In this document: piece by piece, positions 43,942 through 52,716 of the stretch
Numbering within the stretch: position 1 is the stretch's first letter
How the letters are laid out: every line of letters begins with the position of its first letter
Assembly: GCA_963817035.1 (NCBI GenBank)
Contig: CAWFMM010000004.1
Span: forward strand, 1-64,000
Direction of reading: 5' to 3'
DNA: 64,000 nt
Source of the DNA: AC-49 sp963817035
Lineage (GTDB): Bacteria > Actinomycetota > Thermoleophilia > Solirubrobacterales > Solirubrobacteraceae
Position numbers and translations under genes: made by a program
Notes under the pieces: generated by a model
The model's database searches: none
What the model was told of the DNA's origin: nothing
The model's input: only the letters and a program-made list of their open reading frames with translations

Positions 43942-45089
43942 ACTGGGTCTCCCTTGGCCAGCGCGACGACCATCTCGGCCGCTTCGAGCATGGTCTTGGC
44001 GGCATGGACGTTGGGGAGCTTGGCCTCGGTGAGGATCTGACGCCCGGCGACGTCGTTGGTCCCGTCGAGGCGCACGACGAACGGCACCGTCGGCGTGATC
44101 TGGTGGAACGCGGCGATCAGCCCGTTGGCGACCTCGTCGCAGCGCGTGATGCCACCGAAGATGTTGAACAGCACGGCCTTGACCTTGGGGTCCGACAGGA
44201 TGACCTCGACCGCGCTGGTGATCGCCTCGGCCTTCGAGCCGCCGCCGGCGTCGAGGAAGTTCGCGGGCTTGCCGCCGGCCAGCGAGACGACGTCGAGCGT
44301 TGACATGACGAGGCCGGCGCCGTTGCCGAGGATGCCGATGTCGCCGTCGAGCTTGACGTAGGTCAGGCCGCGCTCCTTGGCCATCTGCTCCTGCTCGTCC
44401 TCCGCTCCCGGATTGCGCAGCTCGGCGTTCTCCTTGTGGCGGTACAGCGCGTTGCCGTCGAGCGTGACCTTGGCGTCAAGCGCCTTGACGCTGCGATCGC
44501 CGAGCACGACGAGCGGGTTGACCTCGACCAGGACGGCCTCCTCCGCCACGTACGCTGCGTACATCGCGGCGAGGATCGCGCCGACCGGGCGCACGAGATC
44601 GGCGTCGAGGCCGGCCTCGAAGGCGAGCCGGCGGCCGTGGAAGGCCTGGAAGCCGAGCAGCGGATCGACGTGCAGGCGGGCGATCGCGTCGGGGTTGGAC
44701 TCCGCGACCTCCTCGATCTCGACGCCGCCCTCCTTGGAGAGCATGACCAGCGTCGCCTTGGCGGCGCGGTCGAAGACGATCGACGCGTAGTACTCCTCGG
44801 CGATCTCCGACGCCTCTTCGATCCACACCTCGTGGACGACGTGGCCCTTGATGTCCATGCCGACAATGTCTTGTGCCGCCGTGCGGGCTTCGGATGCAGT
44901 TTTGGCGACCTTGATGCCGCCGGCCTTGCCGCGGCCACCGATCAGGACCTGGGCCTTGACGACACACGGGTAGCCGATCTCGTCCGCGGCGGCGACCGCC
45001 TCGTCGACCGTGGAGGCGGGCTTTCCGGCGGGCACGGGGATGCCATGGCGGGCGAAGAGCTGCTTGCCCTGATACTCGAGAAGATCCAT
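43938..45089 (-). CDS. sucC: Succinyl-CoA synthetase beta subunit
   Basis: A 383-residue ATP-grasp subunit starting at ATG 45089 (MDLLEYQGKQLFARHGIPV), the conserved N-terminus of the family; a longer in-frame extension upstream is not expected. It has CVVKAQVLIGGRGKAGGIKV near 45 (ATP-grasp lysine/glycine loop), VLVEVNPLVVLGDRSVKALD near 195 (metal ligands) and LGNGAGLVMSTLDVVSLAGG with GGSKAEAITSAVEVIL near 270-300, the CoA-ligase half, ending GGITRCDEVANGLIAA. It forms the nucleotide-binding subunit with SucD. The promoter probably lies in 45090-45132, shared with the divergent HAD gene. Confidence 0.95.
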   Translation of the reverse strand: MDLLEYQGKQLFARHGIPVPAGKPASTVDEAVAAADEIGYPCVVKAQVLIGGRGKAGGIKVAKTASEARTAAQDIVGMDIKGHVVHEVWIEEASEIAEEYYASIVFDRAAKATLVMLSKEGGVEIEEVAESNPDAIARLHVDPLLGFQAFHGRRLAFEAGLDADLVRPVGAILAAMYAAYVAEEAVLVEVNPLVVLGDRSVKALDAKVTLDGNALYRHKENAELRNPGAEDEQEQMAKERGLTYVKLDGDIGILGNGAGLVMSTLDVVSLAGGKPANFLDAGGGSKAEAITSAVEVILSDPKVKAVLFNIFGGITRCDEVANGLIAAFHQITPTVPFVVRLDGTNDVAGRQILTEAKLPNVHAAKTMLEAAEMVVALAKGDPV

Positions 45090-45132
45090 CAGCGGGCGGG
45101 GACGATAGCCAAATGACAGAATGCGCGGGTAT

Positions 45133-45810
45133 ATGGCTCTCCCAAGCAAGGTCACGTTCGTCACATTCGATGTCTACGGCACCCTGATCGATTGGGAGAC
45201 CGGAGTGATCTCTGCCTTCGAAAAGGAGGCCGCTCGCGACGGCTTCACGATCGATCGCGAGGAGGTCCTCCCGCTCTTCCATGAGATCTCCCGCTCGATC
45301 GAGGGCGGCTCGTATGAGCTCTACGCCGAGGTTCTGCGGCGCACGGCGGTCGAGGTCGCCAAGCGCATCTCGTGGCCGCTCGAGCCCTCGCGCGCCGGCT
45401 TCCTGCCCGACTCGGTCGCCCGCTGGGCGGCGTTCCGCGAGACCAACCCGCAGCTGCGGAAGTTCACCGGCGCCTTTCAGACCGGCCTGATCTCCAACGT
45501 CGACGACAAGCTCCTGGGCCAGACGCGGCGCCACATCCCGACCGATCTCGCCCTCGTCGTGACCGCCCAGCAGGTCCGTTCCTACAAGCCCGACCCTGCG
45601 CACTTCAACGAGTGTGCGCGGCGGATGGGGACCAAGAAGGGCTGGGTCCACGTGGGCTCGAGCTACTACCATGACGTCGAGCCGTGCATCAAGTTGAAGG
45701 TGCCCGTGATCTGGGTCAACCGCAACAAGGAGACCCTGGACTCGAGCCAGAAGAAGCCGACCGCCGAGGTCAAGAACCTCCTCGAGGCGGCCAAGCTGCT
45801 CGGGCTCTAG
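45133..45810 (+). CDS. HAD-superfamily hydrolase, haloacid-dehalogenase-like
   Basis: A 225-residue protein from ATG 45133. Motif I is VTFVTFDVYGTLIDWE (nucleophile D, here DVYGT as in type II haloacid dehalogenases), a helical cap follows (residues about 18-95), motif II GLISNVDDKLLG, the Lys in VRSYKPDPAHFNECA, and motif IV GWVHVGSSYYHDVEPCIKL with the acidic D-x-x-P. The DVYGT/SNxD pattern fits L-2-haloacid dehalogenase-like enzymes, though many relatives are phosphatases. It is divergent from sucC and 9 nt ahead of the MBL-fold gene, hence probably co-transcribed with it. Confidence 0.85.
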   Translation: MALPSKVTFVTFDVYGTLIDWETGVISAFEKEAARDGFTIDREEVLPLFHEISRSIEGGSYELYAEVLRRTAVEVAKRISWPLEPSRAGFLPDSVARWAAFRETNPQLRKFTGAFQTGLISNVDDKLLGQTRRHIPTDLALVVTAQQVRSYKPDPAHFNECARRMGTKKGWVHVGSSYYHDVEPCIKLKVPVIWVNRNKETLDSSQKKPTAEVKNLLEAAKLLGL

Positions 45811-45819
45811 CCCCGCACC

Positions 45820-46581
45820 GTGAACGTCGTCGCCGTCGCGGAGGACGTCCTCGTCGCGACTTCGGCCTATTGGCAGACGACGTGCACGATCGTCCGCTCC
45901 GGTGACGAGGGCTTCGTCATCGACTCGCCGGTGTTGCCGGATGAGCTCGAGGCGCTGCCCCACGTGCTCGACCAGGCCGGCTTTCCGTTCACCGGGCTGC
46001 TCGCGACCCACGCCGACTGGGACCACCTGCTCGGGCGGATGGCGTGGCCCGACGCAGCCCTGGGCGTCGCCGAGTCCAGCGCCCAGCGCCTGAAGGCCGA
46101 GCCCGGCGCCGCGGCGCGCGAGCTACGCGACTTCGACGACCAGAACTACATCGTGCGCCCGCGGCCGCTGTCGCTCGGGGCGGTCCAGGCGCTGCCGGTC
46201 CCCGGGGGATGCGAGGTCGGCGAGGTCGAGCTCGAGCTGCACCCGGGCGACGGACACACCGCCGACGGCATGGCGATCTTCATCCCGCAGTGCGACGTCC
46301 TCGTCTGCGGCGACTACCTGTCGCCGGTCGAGATTCCGTGGCTGTCGCAGAGCGGCTCGCGCGACGCCTACCTGGCGACGCTGCGTCGCCTGGAGCCGCT
46401 CGTCGCGCGGGCACAGACCGTCGTCCCGGGCCACGGCGGCCCAATCGCGGCCCAGCGCGCGCAGGCGATTCTGATCGAGGACGTGGCGTACCTCGAGGCG
46501 CTGCCCGGTGGCGGCCCGCCGGAAGGCCGCCGCACCAAGGAGCAGCGGCGCATCCATGAGGAGAACCTGACGCGGATCTAG
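45820..46581 (+). CDS. MBL-fold metallo-hydrolase
   Basis: A 253-residue metallo-beta-lactamase fold protein from GTG 45820. The metal motif is GLLATHADWDHLLGRMAWPD near 70 (H-x-D-x-D-H: THADWDH), a later His lies in LELHPGDGHTADGMAIF near 145, an Asp in VLVCGDYLS near 168 and the last His in VVPGHGGPIAAQ near 208. This pattern is that of glyoxalase II-like and related hydrolases. Residues 18-40 form the usual TTCTIVRSGDEGFVIDSPVL. Substrate unknown. Its 3' end overlaps the convergent secreted-protein gene by 4 nt. Confidence 0.87.
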   Translation: MNVVAVAEDVLVATSAYWQTTCTIVRSGDEGFVIDSPVLPDELEALPHVLDQAGFPFTGLLATHADWDHLLGRMAWPDAALGVAESSAQRLKAEPGAAARELRDFDDQNYIVRPRPLSLGAVQALPVPGGCEVGEVELELHPGDGHTADGMAIFIPQCDVLVCGDYLSPVEIPWLSQSGSRDAYLATLRRLEPLVARAQTVVPGHGGPIAAQRAQAILIEDVAYLEALPGGGPPEGRRTKEQRRIHEENLTRI

Positions 46582-47015
46582 GGCATCGTGCAGATCGAGT
46601 GGCCGCCGGCCCAGTGCTTCCACGCGCCAAGCTTGCCGCCGGGGCGGGTGGGGACACGGAAGTCGAGGTGTCGGTAGGCCATCACCGTCGAGCCCGGGCA
46701 GGGGCCGAGGTCCGTGGCACGCAGCTGCGCCTTCGCCATCTGCGAGTAGTAGCCGCCGCCGGTCTTGAAGATCGGCTTGCGGCCGGTGCCGTCAGCGGTC
46801 TCCGAGCCCCAGTGCGTCCAGGTGATGGAGCCCACGTAGCCGTCTTGGTCGTCGCCGTTGAAGATCGATTTCGGGTGCGCCTTGCCGAAGCCGCCGCCCT
46901 CGGGCGCGAACGCCTTCGCTCCGAGGACGGGCGTGCTGCCCGCCGCCGCCACCGTCGCTCCGGCCGCCAACACGGCGACCAACGTGCCGGCCAGACCCGC
47001 CTGTCTGATGCCCAT
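46578..47015 (-). CDS. Secreted hypothetical protein
   Basis: A 145-residue protein from ATG 47015. A signal peptide (GLAGTLVAVLAAGATVAAAG) is followed by a beta-rich domain without a recognised family: DGYVGSITWTHWGSETADGT near 60, YYSQMAKAQLRATDLGPCPG near 90 and LGAWKHWAGGHSICTMP at the C-terminus. Two cysteines (in GPCPG and SICTMP) could form a disulphide outside the cell. The upstream gene on the same strand is a GNAT protein 55 nt away. No function can be assigned. Confidence 0.65.
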   Translation of the reverse strand: MGIRQAGLAGTLVAVLAAGATVAAAGSTPVLGAKAFAPEGGGFGKAHPKSIFNGDDQDGYVGSITWTHWGSETADGTGRKPIFKTGGGYYSQMAKAQLRATDLGPCPGSTVMAYRHLDFRVPTRPGGKLGAWKHWAGGHSICTMP

Positions 47016-47070
47016 CGACTGCTCCTTGATCGTTGCCGTGTGTGGCTTCAACGCCGGCCCGGCCGTGGAG

Positions 47071-47562
47071 TCACGTCCCGCTGTTGTCGAGCCGAAGCTG
47101 CAGATACAGGTCGCGCGCGCCACCGTAGCGACCGGCGACGGTCGACGAGAAGCCGAACGATCCATAGAGCGCCTGACCGGCCTCGTTGGCCTCGTTGCAG
47201 TCGAGCTCGACCCGGCGCGCCCCGCGCACAAGCGCGCGGTCGAGCGTGGCCTGCACGAGCGCGCGGCCCAGGCCGCTGCCGCGTGCATCGGCGTGAACGA
47301 ACAGATCTTCGAGCAGGCAGTCGGTTCCCGCGCGCCAGATGCCGAAGCGGTAGCGCAGCTGGACGACGCCGGCCGCGGGCGCATCGTCGGCGACCGCCCC
47401 GAGCAGGAAGTCCGTGTTGATGTCGTCAAGCAGGCACTCGACGCCGGCGAGGAACGCGTTGTCGGAAGGCCAGTCCTCGCTCAGGTAGTTACGAAAGCCG
47501 ATCATCAGACCGGCGACGACCTCGGCCTCGTGGGGCTCGGCTCTCCAGACGCGCGGTGCCAT
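47071..47562 (-). CDS. GNAT-family N-acetyltransferase
   Basis: A 163-residue GNAT protein. The beta4 strand GVVQLRYRFGIWRAGTDCLL precedes motif A, LEDLFVHADARGSGLGRALV, whose R-x-x-G-x-G/A acetyl-CoA loop (RGSGLG) is intact. Motif B is RRVELDCNEANEAGQALYGS followed by FGF. The layout fits acetyltransferases acting on amines or small peptides. It ends 55 nt before the secreted protein gene and begins 16 nt after the biotin carboxylase stop, so it could be the last member of that transcript. Substrate unknown. Confidence 0.87.
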   Translation of the reverse strand: MAPRVWRAEPHEAEVVAGLMIGFRNYLSEDWPSDNAFLAGVECLLDDINTDFLLGAVADDAPAAGVVQLRYRFGIWRAGTDCLLEDLFVHADARGSGLGRALVQATLDRALVRGARRVELDCNEANEAGQALYGSFGFSSTVAGRYGGARDLYLQLRLDNSGT

Positions 47563-47578
47563 GGTGCCGGCCCGCTGG

Positions 47579-49387
47579 CTACTCGGCGGCGGGCGCGGGC
47601 GGAGCCTTGATTACGGCGATCGGGGCGCCGGATTGGATCGGATCGCCCTCCTTGACCGACAGCGACTCGACGACGCCGGCCTTGTGGGCGACGATCTCGT
47701 TCTCCATCTTCATCGCCTCGATGATGCAGATGATCTGGCCCTCTTCGACGGCCTGCCCCTGCTCGACGAGCACCTTCCACATGTTGCCCTGCAGCGGGGC
47801 GGTGAGCTCGTCGGGGCCGCCCGCTCCGCCGCTGCTTCGCGCGGCGCGCTGGGGCGCCTTGCGGCCGCCGGCCGACGCGCCGTTGGCCGGCGGACCCACG
47901 GCATATCCGCCCCCGCCACCGGCCGGGCCGATCACCTTGACGTCGAAGCGTCGCGCGCCGACCTCGACGGTGTAGGCCTGCTCCACCGTCTGCGGCTCTT
48001 CGGGGTCGTCCGACGGCTTGGGCGGCTTGGGGAACGCCAGCGTCTTGAGCCAGTCGCCGGACTCGAGCAAATCGCGACATGTCTCGCCGTTGCGCCACTG
48101 AGCGGTGGCAAGCAGTGCTTCGTGGAACGGGATCAGCGTCTTGAGGCCTTCGATCTCGTACTCGCCCAGTGCACGCAGCATGCGCTTGGTCGCCTGCTCG
48201 CGGTCGGCGTCCCAGACGATCAGCTTGGCGACCATCGGGTCGTACATCGGACTGACCTCGCCGCCGGCGCCGACGCCGGAGTCGACGCGGACACCGGGTC
48301 CCGTCGGCTCCTTGTAGGCGCCGATCTTGCCCGGGGCGGGAGCGAAGTTCTTCGACGCGTCCTCGGCGTTGATGCGGCACTCGATCGCGTGGCCGCGCAG
48401 GACGACGTCGTCCTGCGCGTAGGCCAGTTCGAGCCCGGCCGCCGCGCGGATGCCCTCCTTGACGATGTCGATCCCGGTCACCATCTCGGTCACGCAGTGC
48501 TCGACCTGGACGCGGGTGTTCATCTCGAGGAAGAAGTACTCGCCGTCCTGGAGCAACCCTTCGATCGTGCCCGCGCCGACGTAGTCGACCGCGCGCGCCG
48601 CGTCGACGCCGATCTTGCCGATCGCCGCGCGCATCGCGTCGTCGACCGCGGGCGCCGGAGACTCCTCGATGACCTTCTGATGGCGGCGCTGAACCGAGCA
48701 GTCGCGCTCGCCGAGGTGGATGACGTTGCCGTGGGTGTCGGCGAGGATCTGGACCTCGACGTGGCGCGGATCGGGTAGGTAACGCTCGACGTAGACGCGC
48801 CCGTCGGAGAAGAACTTCTCGCCCTCGCGCGACGCGCCCTCGAACGCCTTCTCGAGCTCGGACTCCTCGAGCGCCACGCGGAAGCCCTTGCCGCCGCCGC
48901 CGCCCGAGGCCTTGATCGCCACCGGGTAGCCGATCTCGGCCTTGATGACCTTCGAGGCCGCCTCGACGGTCTCCATGACCTCGGTCGTGCCGGGCACGAT
49001 CGGGACCCCCGCGGCCTTCATCAGCTCGCGGGCGCGGGTCTTAGAGCCCATCGCCTCGATCGCGCTCGCCGGCGGGCCGATGAAGACGATCCCCGCCTCG
49101 TCGAGCGCGTGGGCGAAGTCGGCGTTCTCGGCGAGGAAGCCGTACCCGGGGTGCACGGCGTCGGCGCCCGACTCGCGGCACACCTCGATGATCTTCTCGA
49201 CCTTCAGGTAGCTCTCCGCAGCCGGCCCGGGGCCGAGCAGATACGCCTCGTCGGCGCGCGCGACGTGCAGCGCGTCGCGATCGATCTCGCTGTACACCGC
49301 CACTGAGGCGACGCCCAGCTCCTCGAGCGCACGAGCGATCCGAACAGCGATCTCGCCGCGATTGGCGATCAGAACCTTGGTGAACAT
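47579..49387 (-). CDS. Acyl-CoA carboxylase alpha subunit (biotin carboxylase + BCCP)
   Basis: A 602-residue alpha subunit from ATG 49387 (MFTKVLIANRGEIAVRIARA). The biotin-carboxylase domain (about 1-450) has HPGYGFLAENADFA, the ATP-binding loop KASGGGGGKGFRVAL near 160, HLGERDCSVQRRHQKVIEES near 210 and FLEMNTRVQVEHCVTEMVTG near 285. A Pro/Gly-rich linker leads to a biotinyl domain with the biotin-accepting Lys in IIEAMKMENEIVAHKAG near 570. The linker and BCCP are typical of actinobacterial AccA3/PccA. It carboxylates biotin, then a beta subunit (59.3 kb) transfers CO2 to acetyl- or propionyl-CoA. The 227-bp region upstream holds its promoter. Confidence 0.93.
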   Translation of the reverse strand: MFTKVLIANRGEIAVRIARALEELGVASVAVYSEIDRDALHVARADEAYLLGPGPAAESYLKVEKIIEVCRESGADAVHPGYGFLAENADFAHALDEAGIVFIGPPASAIEAMGSKTRARELMKAAGVPIVPGTTEVMETVEAASKVIKAEIGYPVAIKASGGGGGKGFRVALEESELEKAFEGASREGEKFFSDGRVYVERYLPDPRHVEVQILADTHGNVIHLGERDCSVQRRHQKVIEESPAPAVDDAMRAAIGKIGVDAARAVDYVGAGTIEGLLQDGEYFFLEMNTRVQVEHCVTEMVTGIDIVKEGIRAAAGLELAYAQDDVVLRGHAIECRINAEDASKNFAPAPGKIGAYKEPTGPGVRVDSGVGAGGEVSPMYDPMVAKLIVWDADREQATKRMLRALGEYEIEGLKTLIPFHEALLATAQWRNGETCRDLLESGDWLKTLAFPKPPKPSDDPEEPQTVEQAYTVEVGARRFDVKVIGPAGGGGGYAVGPPANGASAGGRKAPQRAARSSGGAGGPDELTAPLQGNMWKVLVEQGQAVEEGQIICIIEAMKMENEIVAHKAGVVESLSVKEGDPIQSGAPIAVIKAPPAPAAE

Positions 49388-49511
49388 ATGAGCCGAGAGC
49401 TTATTGGCCGGGGTCGGTTCGGGGCGGCGTGGTGGGCTGGGCGAGGGTCCGGAAAAGCAGCACTGAAGGGGGGGACGGGCCTGGGGTGGGCGGCGAACAC
49501 GGGCCGACGCC

Positions 49512-49562
49512 GGGGGTGTGACACGTTGTGCACCGCCACGGCCTCCTGTGTGCCACACCCCC
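49512..49562. terminator. Long hairpin downstream of cysN (probable terminator)
   Basis: Perfect 9-nt arms gggggtgtg (49512-49520) and cacaccccc (49554-49562), with a further acac/gtgt pairing inside separated by a 2-nt bulge, form a strong stem with about a 23-nt loop. It lies about 50 nt past the cysN stop (minus strand), so it may terminate the sulfate operon. No T-run follows, so it could instead be an mRNA-protecting hairpin. Confidence 0.45.
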
Positions 49563-49614
49563 CTTGGGCGCCGCCAAGCCCACGTTCAAGACCCCGGCAC
49601 TCGACTCCGAGCGC

Positions 49615-50895
49615 TCAGACGATCATGCCGCCGGCGACAGTGTCATTCGTCGCCTCGTCGATGAGGATGAACGAGCCGGTGAAGCGGTTACGGGCGTAGG
49701 CGTCGAAGGCCAGCGGGCGCGAGGTGCGCAGGCGCACGAGGCCGATGTCGTTCAAGGCCAACTCGGCCGGCCCGGTCTCGCGATCGAGCGTGTGGACGTC
49801 GAGGCGATCGACGATCTCGTCGACGACCGCCTGGGCGGCGAAGGTTGCGTGCTTGATCGCGTAGCGCCCGCCCGCGCGCAGCGGCTTGTCGGCCATCCAG
49901 CACAGGTCGGCGGAGAACTCTCGACCCAGCTCCGGCCGATCGTGCGGGTGGGAGATCAGGTCACCGCGCGAGACGTCGACGTCGTCGGTCAGGCGGATCG
50001 TCACCGACATCGGCGGGAACGCCTCCGCGAGCGGCCCGTCGGTCGTCTCGACGGCGGCGACCGTCGTCTGCACGCCGCTCGGCAGCACGACGACCTCGTC
50101 GCCCGGGCGCACGACACCGCCCGCGACCTGGCCCGCATACCCGCGGTAATCATCATGCGAATCCCCGCCCGCCCGGATCACCCACTGCACCGGGAAGCGC
50201 AGGTTGTCGAGGTCGCGATCGCCGCCGATCTCGATCGTCTCGAGGTGCTCGAGCAGCGCCAGCCCGCCGTACCACGGCATCCGCTCGGAGCGGTCGACGA
50301 CGTTGTCGCCCTCCTTGGCCGAGAGCGGGATGAACGCGACGTCGCGCACCCCGTTCAGGCGCTTGCGAAACGCGCAGAAGTCGCGCACGACGGCGTCGAA
50401 GACCTCCTCGTCGAAGTCGACGAGGTCCATCTTGTTGACCGCGACGACGATGTGCGGGATCCCGAGCAGCGAGGCGATGAAGGCGTGGCGTTTGGTCTGC
50501 TCGACGACGCCGTTGCGCGCGTCGATCAGGACGATCGCCGCATCGGCGGTCGACGCCCCGGTGACCATGTTGCGCGTGTACTGCACGTGCCCGGGCGTGT
50601 CGGCGAGGATGAACGAGCGCTTCGGCGTCGCGAAGTAGCGATATGCGACGTCGATCGTGATCCCCTGCTCGCGCTCCGCGCGCAGGCCGTCGGTCAGCAG
50701 CGACAGGTCGAGCGCCCCGTCGCCGCCGCGGCGCTTGGACGCCTCGGCGACCTGGTCGAGCTGGTCCTGCAGGATCGACTTGGTGTCGTAGAGCAGCCGC
50801 CCGATCAGCGTCGACTTGCCGTCGTCGACCGAGCCGGCGGTGGCGAGACGCAACAGGTCAGACGACGAGAGCGCCGACTCAGAAATATCCGGCAA
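49615..50895 (-). CDS. cysN: Sulfate adenylyltransferase subunit 1 (GTPase)
   Basis: A 426-residue GTPase subunit of ATP sulfurylase that couples GTP hydrolysis to APS formation. G1 is ATAGSVDDGKSTLIGRLLYD, switch II/G3 DTPGHVQYTRNM, G4 NKMD in VVAVNKMDLVDF and G5 near PLSAKEGDNV. The C-terminal barrels have VDVSRGDLISHP and FDAYARNRFTGSFILIDEAT. No APS-kinase (CysC) domain follows. A TTG at 50895 (LPDISESALSSSD) was chosen because it overlaps the cysD stop by 17 nt and fits family N-termini; an ATG at 50991 would give a 32-residue extension inside cysD. Confidence 0.9.
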   Translation of the reverse strand: MPDISESALSSSDLLRLATAGSVDDGKSTLIGRLLYDTKSILQDQLDQVAEASKRRGGDGALDLSLLTDGLRAEREQGITIDVAYRYFATPKRSFILADTPGHVQYTRNMVTGASTADAAIVLIDARNGVVEQTKRHAFIASLLGIPHIVVAVNKMDLVDFDEEVFDAVVRDFCAFRKRLNGVRDVAFIPLSAKEGDNVVDRSERMPWYGGLALLEHLETIEIGGDRDLDNLRFPVQWVIRAGGDSHDDYRGYAGQVAGGVVRPGDEVVVLPSGVQTTVAAVETTDGPLAEAFPPMSVTIRLTDDVDVSRGDLISHPHDRPELGREFSADLCWMADKPLRAGGRYAIKHATFAAQAVVDEIVDRLDVHTLDRETGPAELALNDIGLVRLRTSRPLAFDAYARNRFTGSFILIDEATNDTVAGGMIV

Positions 50896-51793
50896 CCTTG
50901 CGGTCCTCCATCGCGGCTTCTGAGACGCGATCGTCGGCGCGGGTCTCGCCGCGCTCGGTGATCCGCGTCGCCGCGATCTCGGTGACCACATCTTCGAGCG
51001 TCGCCGCGGTCGAGGCGACGGCGCCGGTGCAGCTCATGTCGCCGACCGTGCGGTAGCGCACCGAGGCGGTGAACGGCTCCTCGCCGTCCATCAGCTGGAC
51101 GTAGGGCGAGACGGCGTAGAGCATCTCGTCGCGGCGGAAGACCTCGCGCTCGTGGGCCATGTAGATCGACGGGACCTCGAGCTTCTCCTCGTCGATGTAC
51201 TGCCAGATGTCGAGTTCGGTCCAGTTGCTCAACGGGAAGACGCGAACGTTCTCGCCGCGCTTGATGCGCCCGTTGTAGATGTTCCACAGCTCGGGGCGCT
51301 GGGCCTTGGGATCCCAGCCGCCGAAGTCGTCGCGGAAGCTGAAGATGCGCTCCTTGGCCCGGGCGCGCTCCTCGTCGCGGCGCGCGCCGCCGAACGCGGC
51401 GTCGAAGTTGTGGGTGGCGATCGCGTCGAGCAGGGTCGTCGTCTGGAGCCGATTGCGCGATGCCCGCGGGCCGGTCTCTTCGGTGACGCGGCCGCTGTCG
51501 ATCGACTCCTGGACCGAGGCGACGATCAACCGCTCGCCGATTTCTGCAACGCGGCGGTCGCGGTACTCGATGACCTCGGGGAAGTTGTGCCCGGTGTCGA
51601 CATGCAGGAGTGGGAACGGCAGCTTGCCCGGGCGAAACGCCTTCTCGGCCAGCCGCAGCAGCACGATCGAGTCCTTGCCGCCGCTGAACAGCAGCACCGG
51701 CTTCTCGAGCTCGGCCGCGACCTCGCGCATGATGTGGATCGCCTCGGCCTCCAGCGTCTGGAGGTGGGTCAGCGTCCGGCCGTTGCTGCTCAT
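50879..51793 (-). CDS. cysD: Sulfate adenylyltransferase subunit 2
   Basis: A 304-residue PP-loop enzyme. The adenylation loop is KPVLLFSGGKDSIVLLRLAE near 35 (SGGKDS), followed by FPLLHVDTGHNFPEVIEYRD near 70, GGARRDEERARAKERIFSFR near 140 and VRVFPLSNWTELDIWQYIDE near 190. It forms APS from ATP and sulfate with CysN. ATG 51793 overlaps the tauE stop by 4 nt (ATGA). Its stop overlaps the cysN start. Length and motifs are standard. Confidence 0.94.
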   Translation of the reverse strand: MSSNGRTLTHLQTLEAEAIHIMREVAAELEKPVLLFSGGKDSIVLLRLAEKAFRPGKLPFPLLHVDTGHNFPEVIEYRDRRVAEIGERLIVASVQESIDSGRVTEETGPRASRNRLQTTTLLDAIATHNFDAAFGGARRDEERARAKERIFSFRDDFGGWDPKAQRPELWNIYNGRIKRGENVRVFPLSNWTELDIWQYIDEEKLEVPSIYMAHEREVFRRDEMLYAVSPYVQLMDGEEPFTASVRYRTVGDMSCTGAVASTAATLEDVVTEIAATRITERGETRADDRVSEAAMEDRKVAGYF

Positions 51794-52716
51794 GCCGCGG
51801 GGACCGCCTCGGGGGCTGGGACGGCCAGTGTGCTGCGCCGCGAGCGCGCGCGGGTGATGGTGTAGGCGATGATCCCGACGACGATCGGCGGGCCGAGGAT
51901 CTGCCATGCCTGGAGGTCGGCGCCGGCCTTGGAGGCGACGCCGAGTGCCGAGCCGAGCATCACGCAGCCGAGCGCGGGGCGCAGCGCGCCGGGCGAGATG
52001 ACGCGCGACGCGCGCTCGCCGATCACGACGCCGGGCAGCGAGCCGATCAGGATCGTCCCCATCAGGGCGAAGTCGACATTGCCGACCGCCATCTGGGCCA
52101 GGCCGGCCGCCCACAGCACGATTGCAGCGTGGAAGACGTCGGTGCCGACCACGCGGTGCGGGGTGAGGCGGAAGACGAGGATCAGCGCCAGGCCGATCAG
52201 CGCGCCGGAGCCGACCGAGGTGACGCCGAGGATGAAGCCGAGGACCAGACCGAGCACGACGGCGCCGGCCTTCACCGGGCCGGTCAGCGGCACTGTCTCG
52301 CGCTCGCGCGCCACCAGCTTGGGCATGAACAACGCGCGGGCCAGCGTCACGAACGCAACGAGCGTCAGTGCGCCGGCGACCGCCCACAGCAGCGTGGTGT
52401 CGAACCCGGCGCCGTTGGTCTGCACGAGATGGTGAATCACCAGCACGCCGGTTACCGCACCCGGCACGCTGCCGAAGGCCAGCCACTTCGACACGCCGAG
52501 GTCGACGGTGCCGTTGCGGAAGTGGCGCCAGCCGCCGAGTGTCTTGGTGATCGCGCCGTAGGCGAGGTCGGTGCCGACCGCGACCGACGGGTTGGTCCCG
52601 ATGACGATGATCAGCAGCGGCGTCATCAGCGATCCGCCGCCAATGCCGGTCATGCCGATGAGGATGCCGACGCCGAGGCCAAAGGCGATGACCAACGGGT
52701 CGACGCCCAGGATCAT
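51790..52716 (-). CDS. TauE/SafE-family anion exporter/importer
   Basis: A 308-residue membrane protein with about eight hydrophobic segments and two family repeats: LVIAFGLGVGILIGMTGIGG then GSLMTPLLIIVIGTNPSVAV near 10-45, and VLGLVLGFILGVTSVGSGAL near 155 with RLTPHRVVGTDVFHAAIVLW. The paired G-x-GGGxxxxP-like elements are typical of TauE/SafE (DUF81) transporters of sulfite, sulfate or sulfonates. Its position inside the assimilatory sulfate operon, with overlapping start (TGATG with cysH) and stop (ATGA with cysD), makes a sulfur-oxyanion permease the best call. Direction of transport is not known from sequence. Confidence 0.87.
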   Translation of the reverse strand: MILGVDPLVIAFGLGVGILIGMTGIGGGSLMTPLLIIVIGTNPSVAVGTDLAYGAITKTLGGWRHFRNGTVDLGVSKWLAFGSVPGAVTGVLVIHHLVQTNGAGFDTTLLWAVAGALTLVAFVTLARALFMPKLVARERETVPLTGPVKAGAVVLGLVLGFILGVTSVGSGALIGLALILVFRLTPHRVVGTDVFHAAIVLWAAGLAQMAVGNVDFALMGTILIGSLPGVVIGERASRVISPGALRPALGCVMLGSALGVASKAGADLQAWQILGPPIVVGIIAYTITRARSRRSTLAVPAPEAVPAA

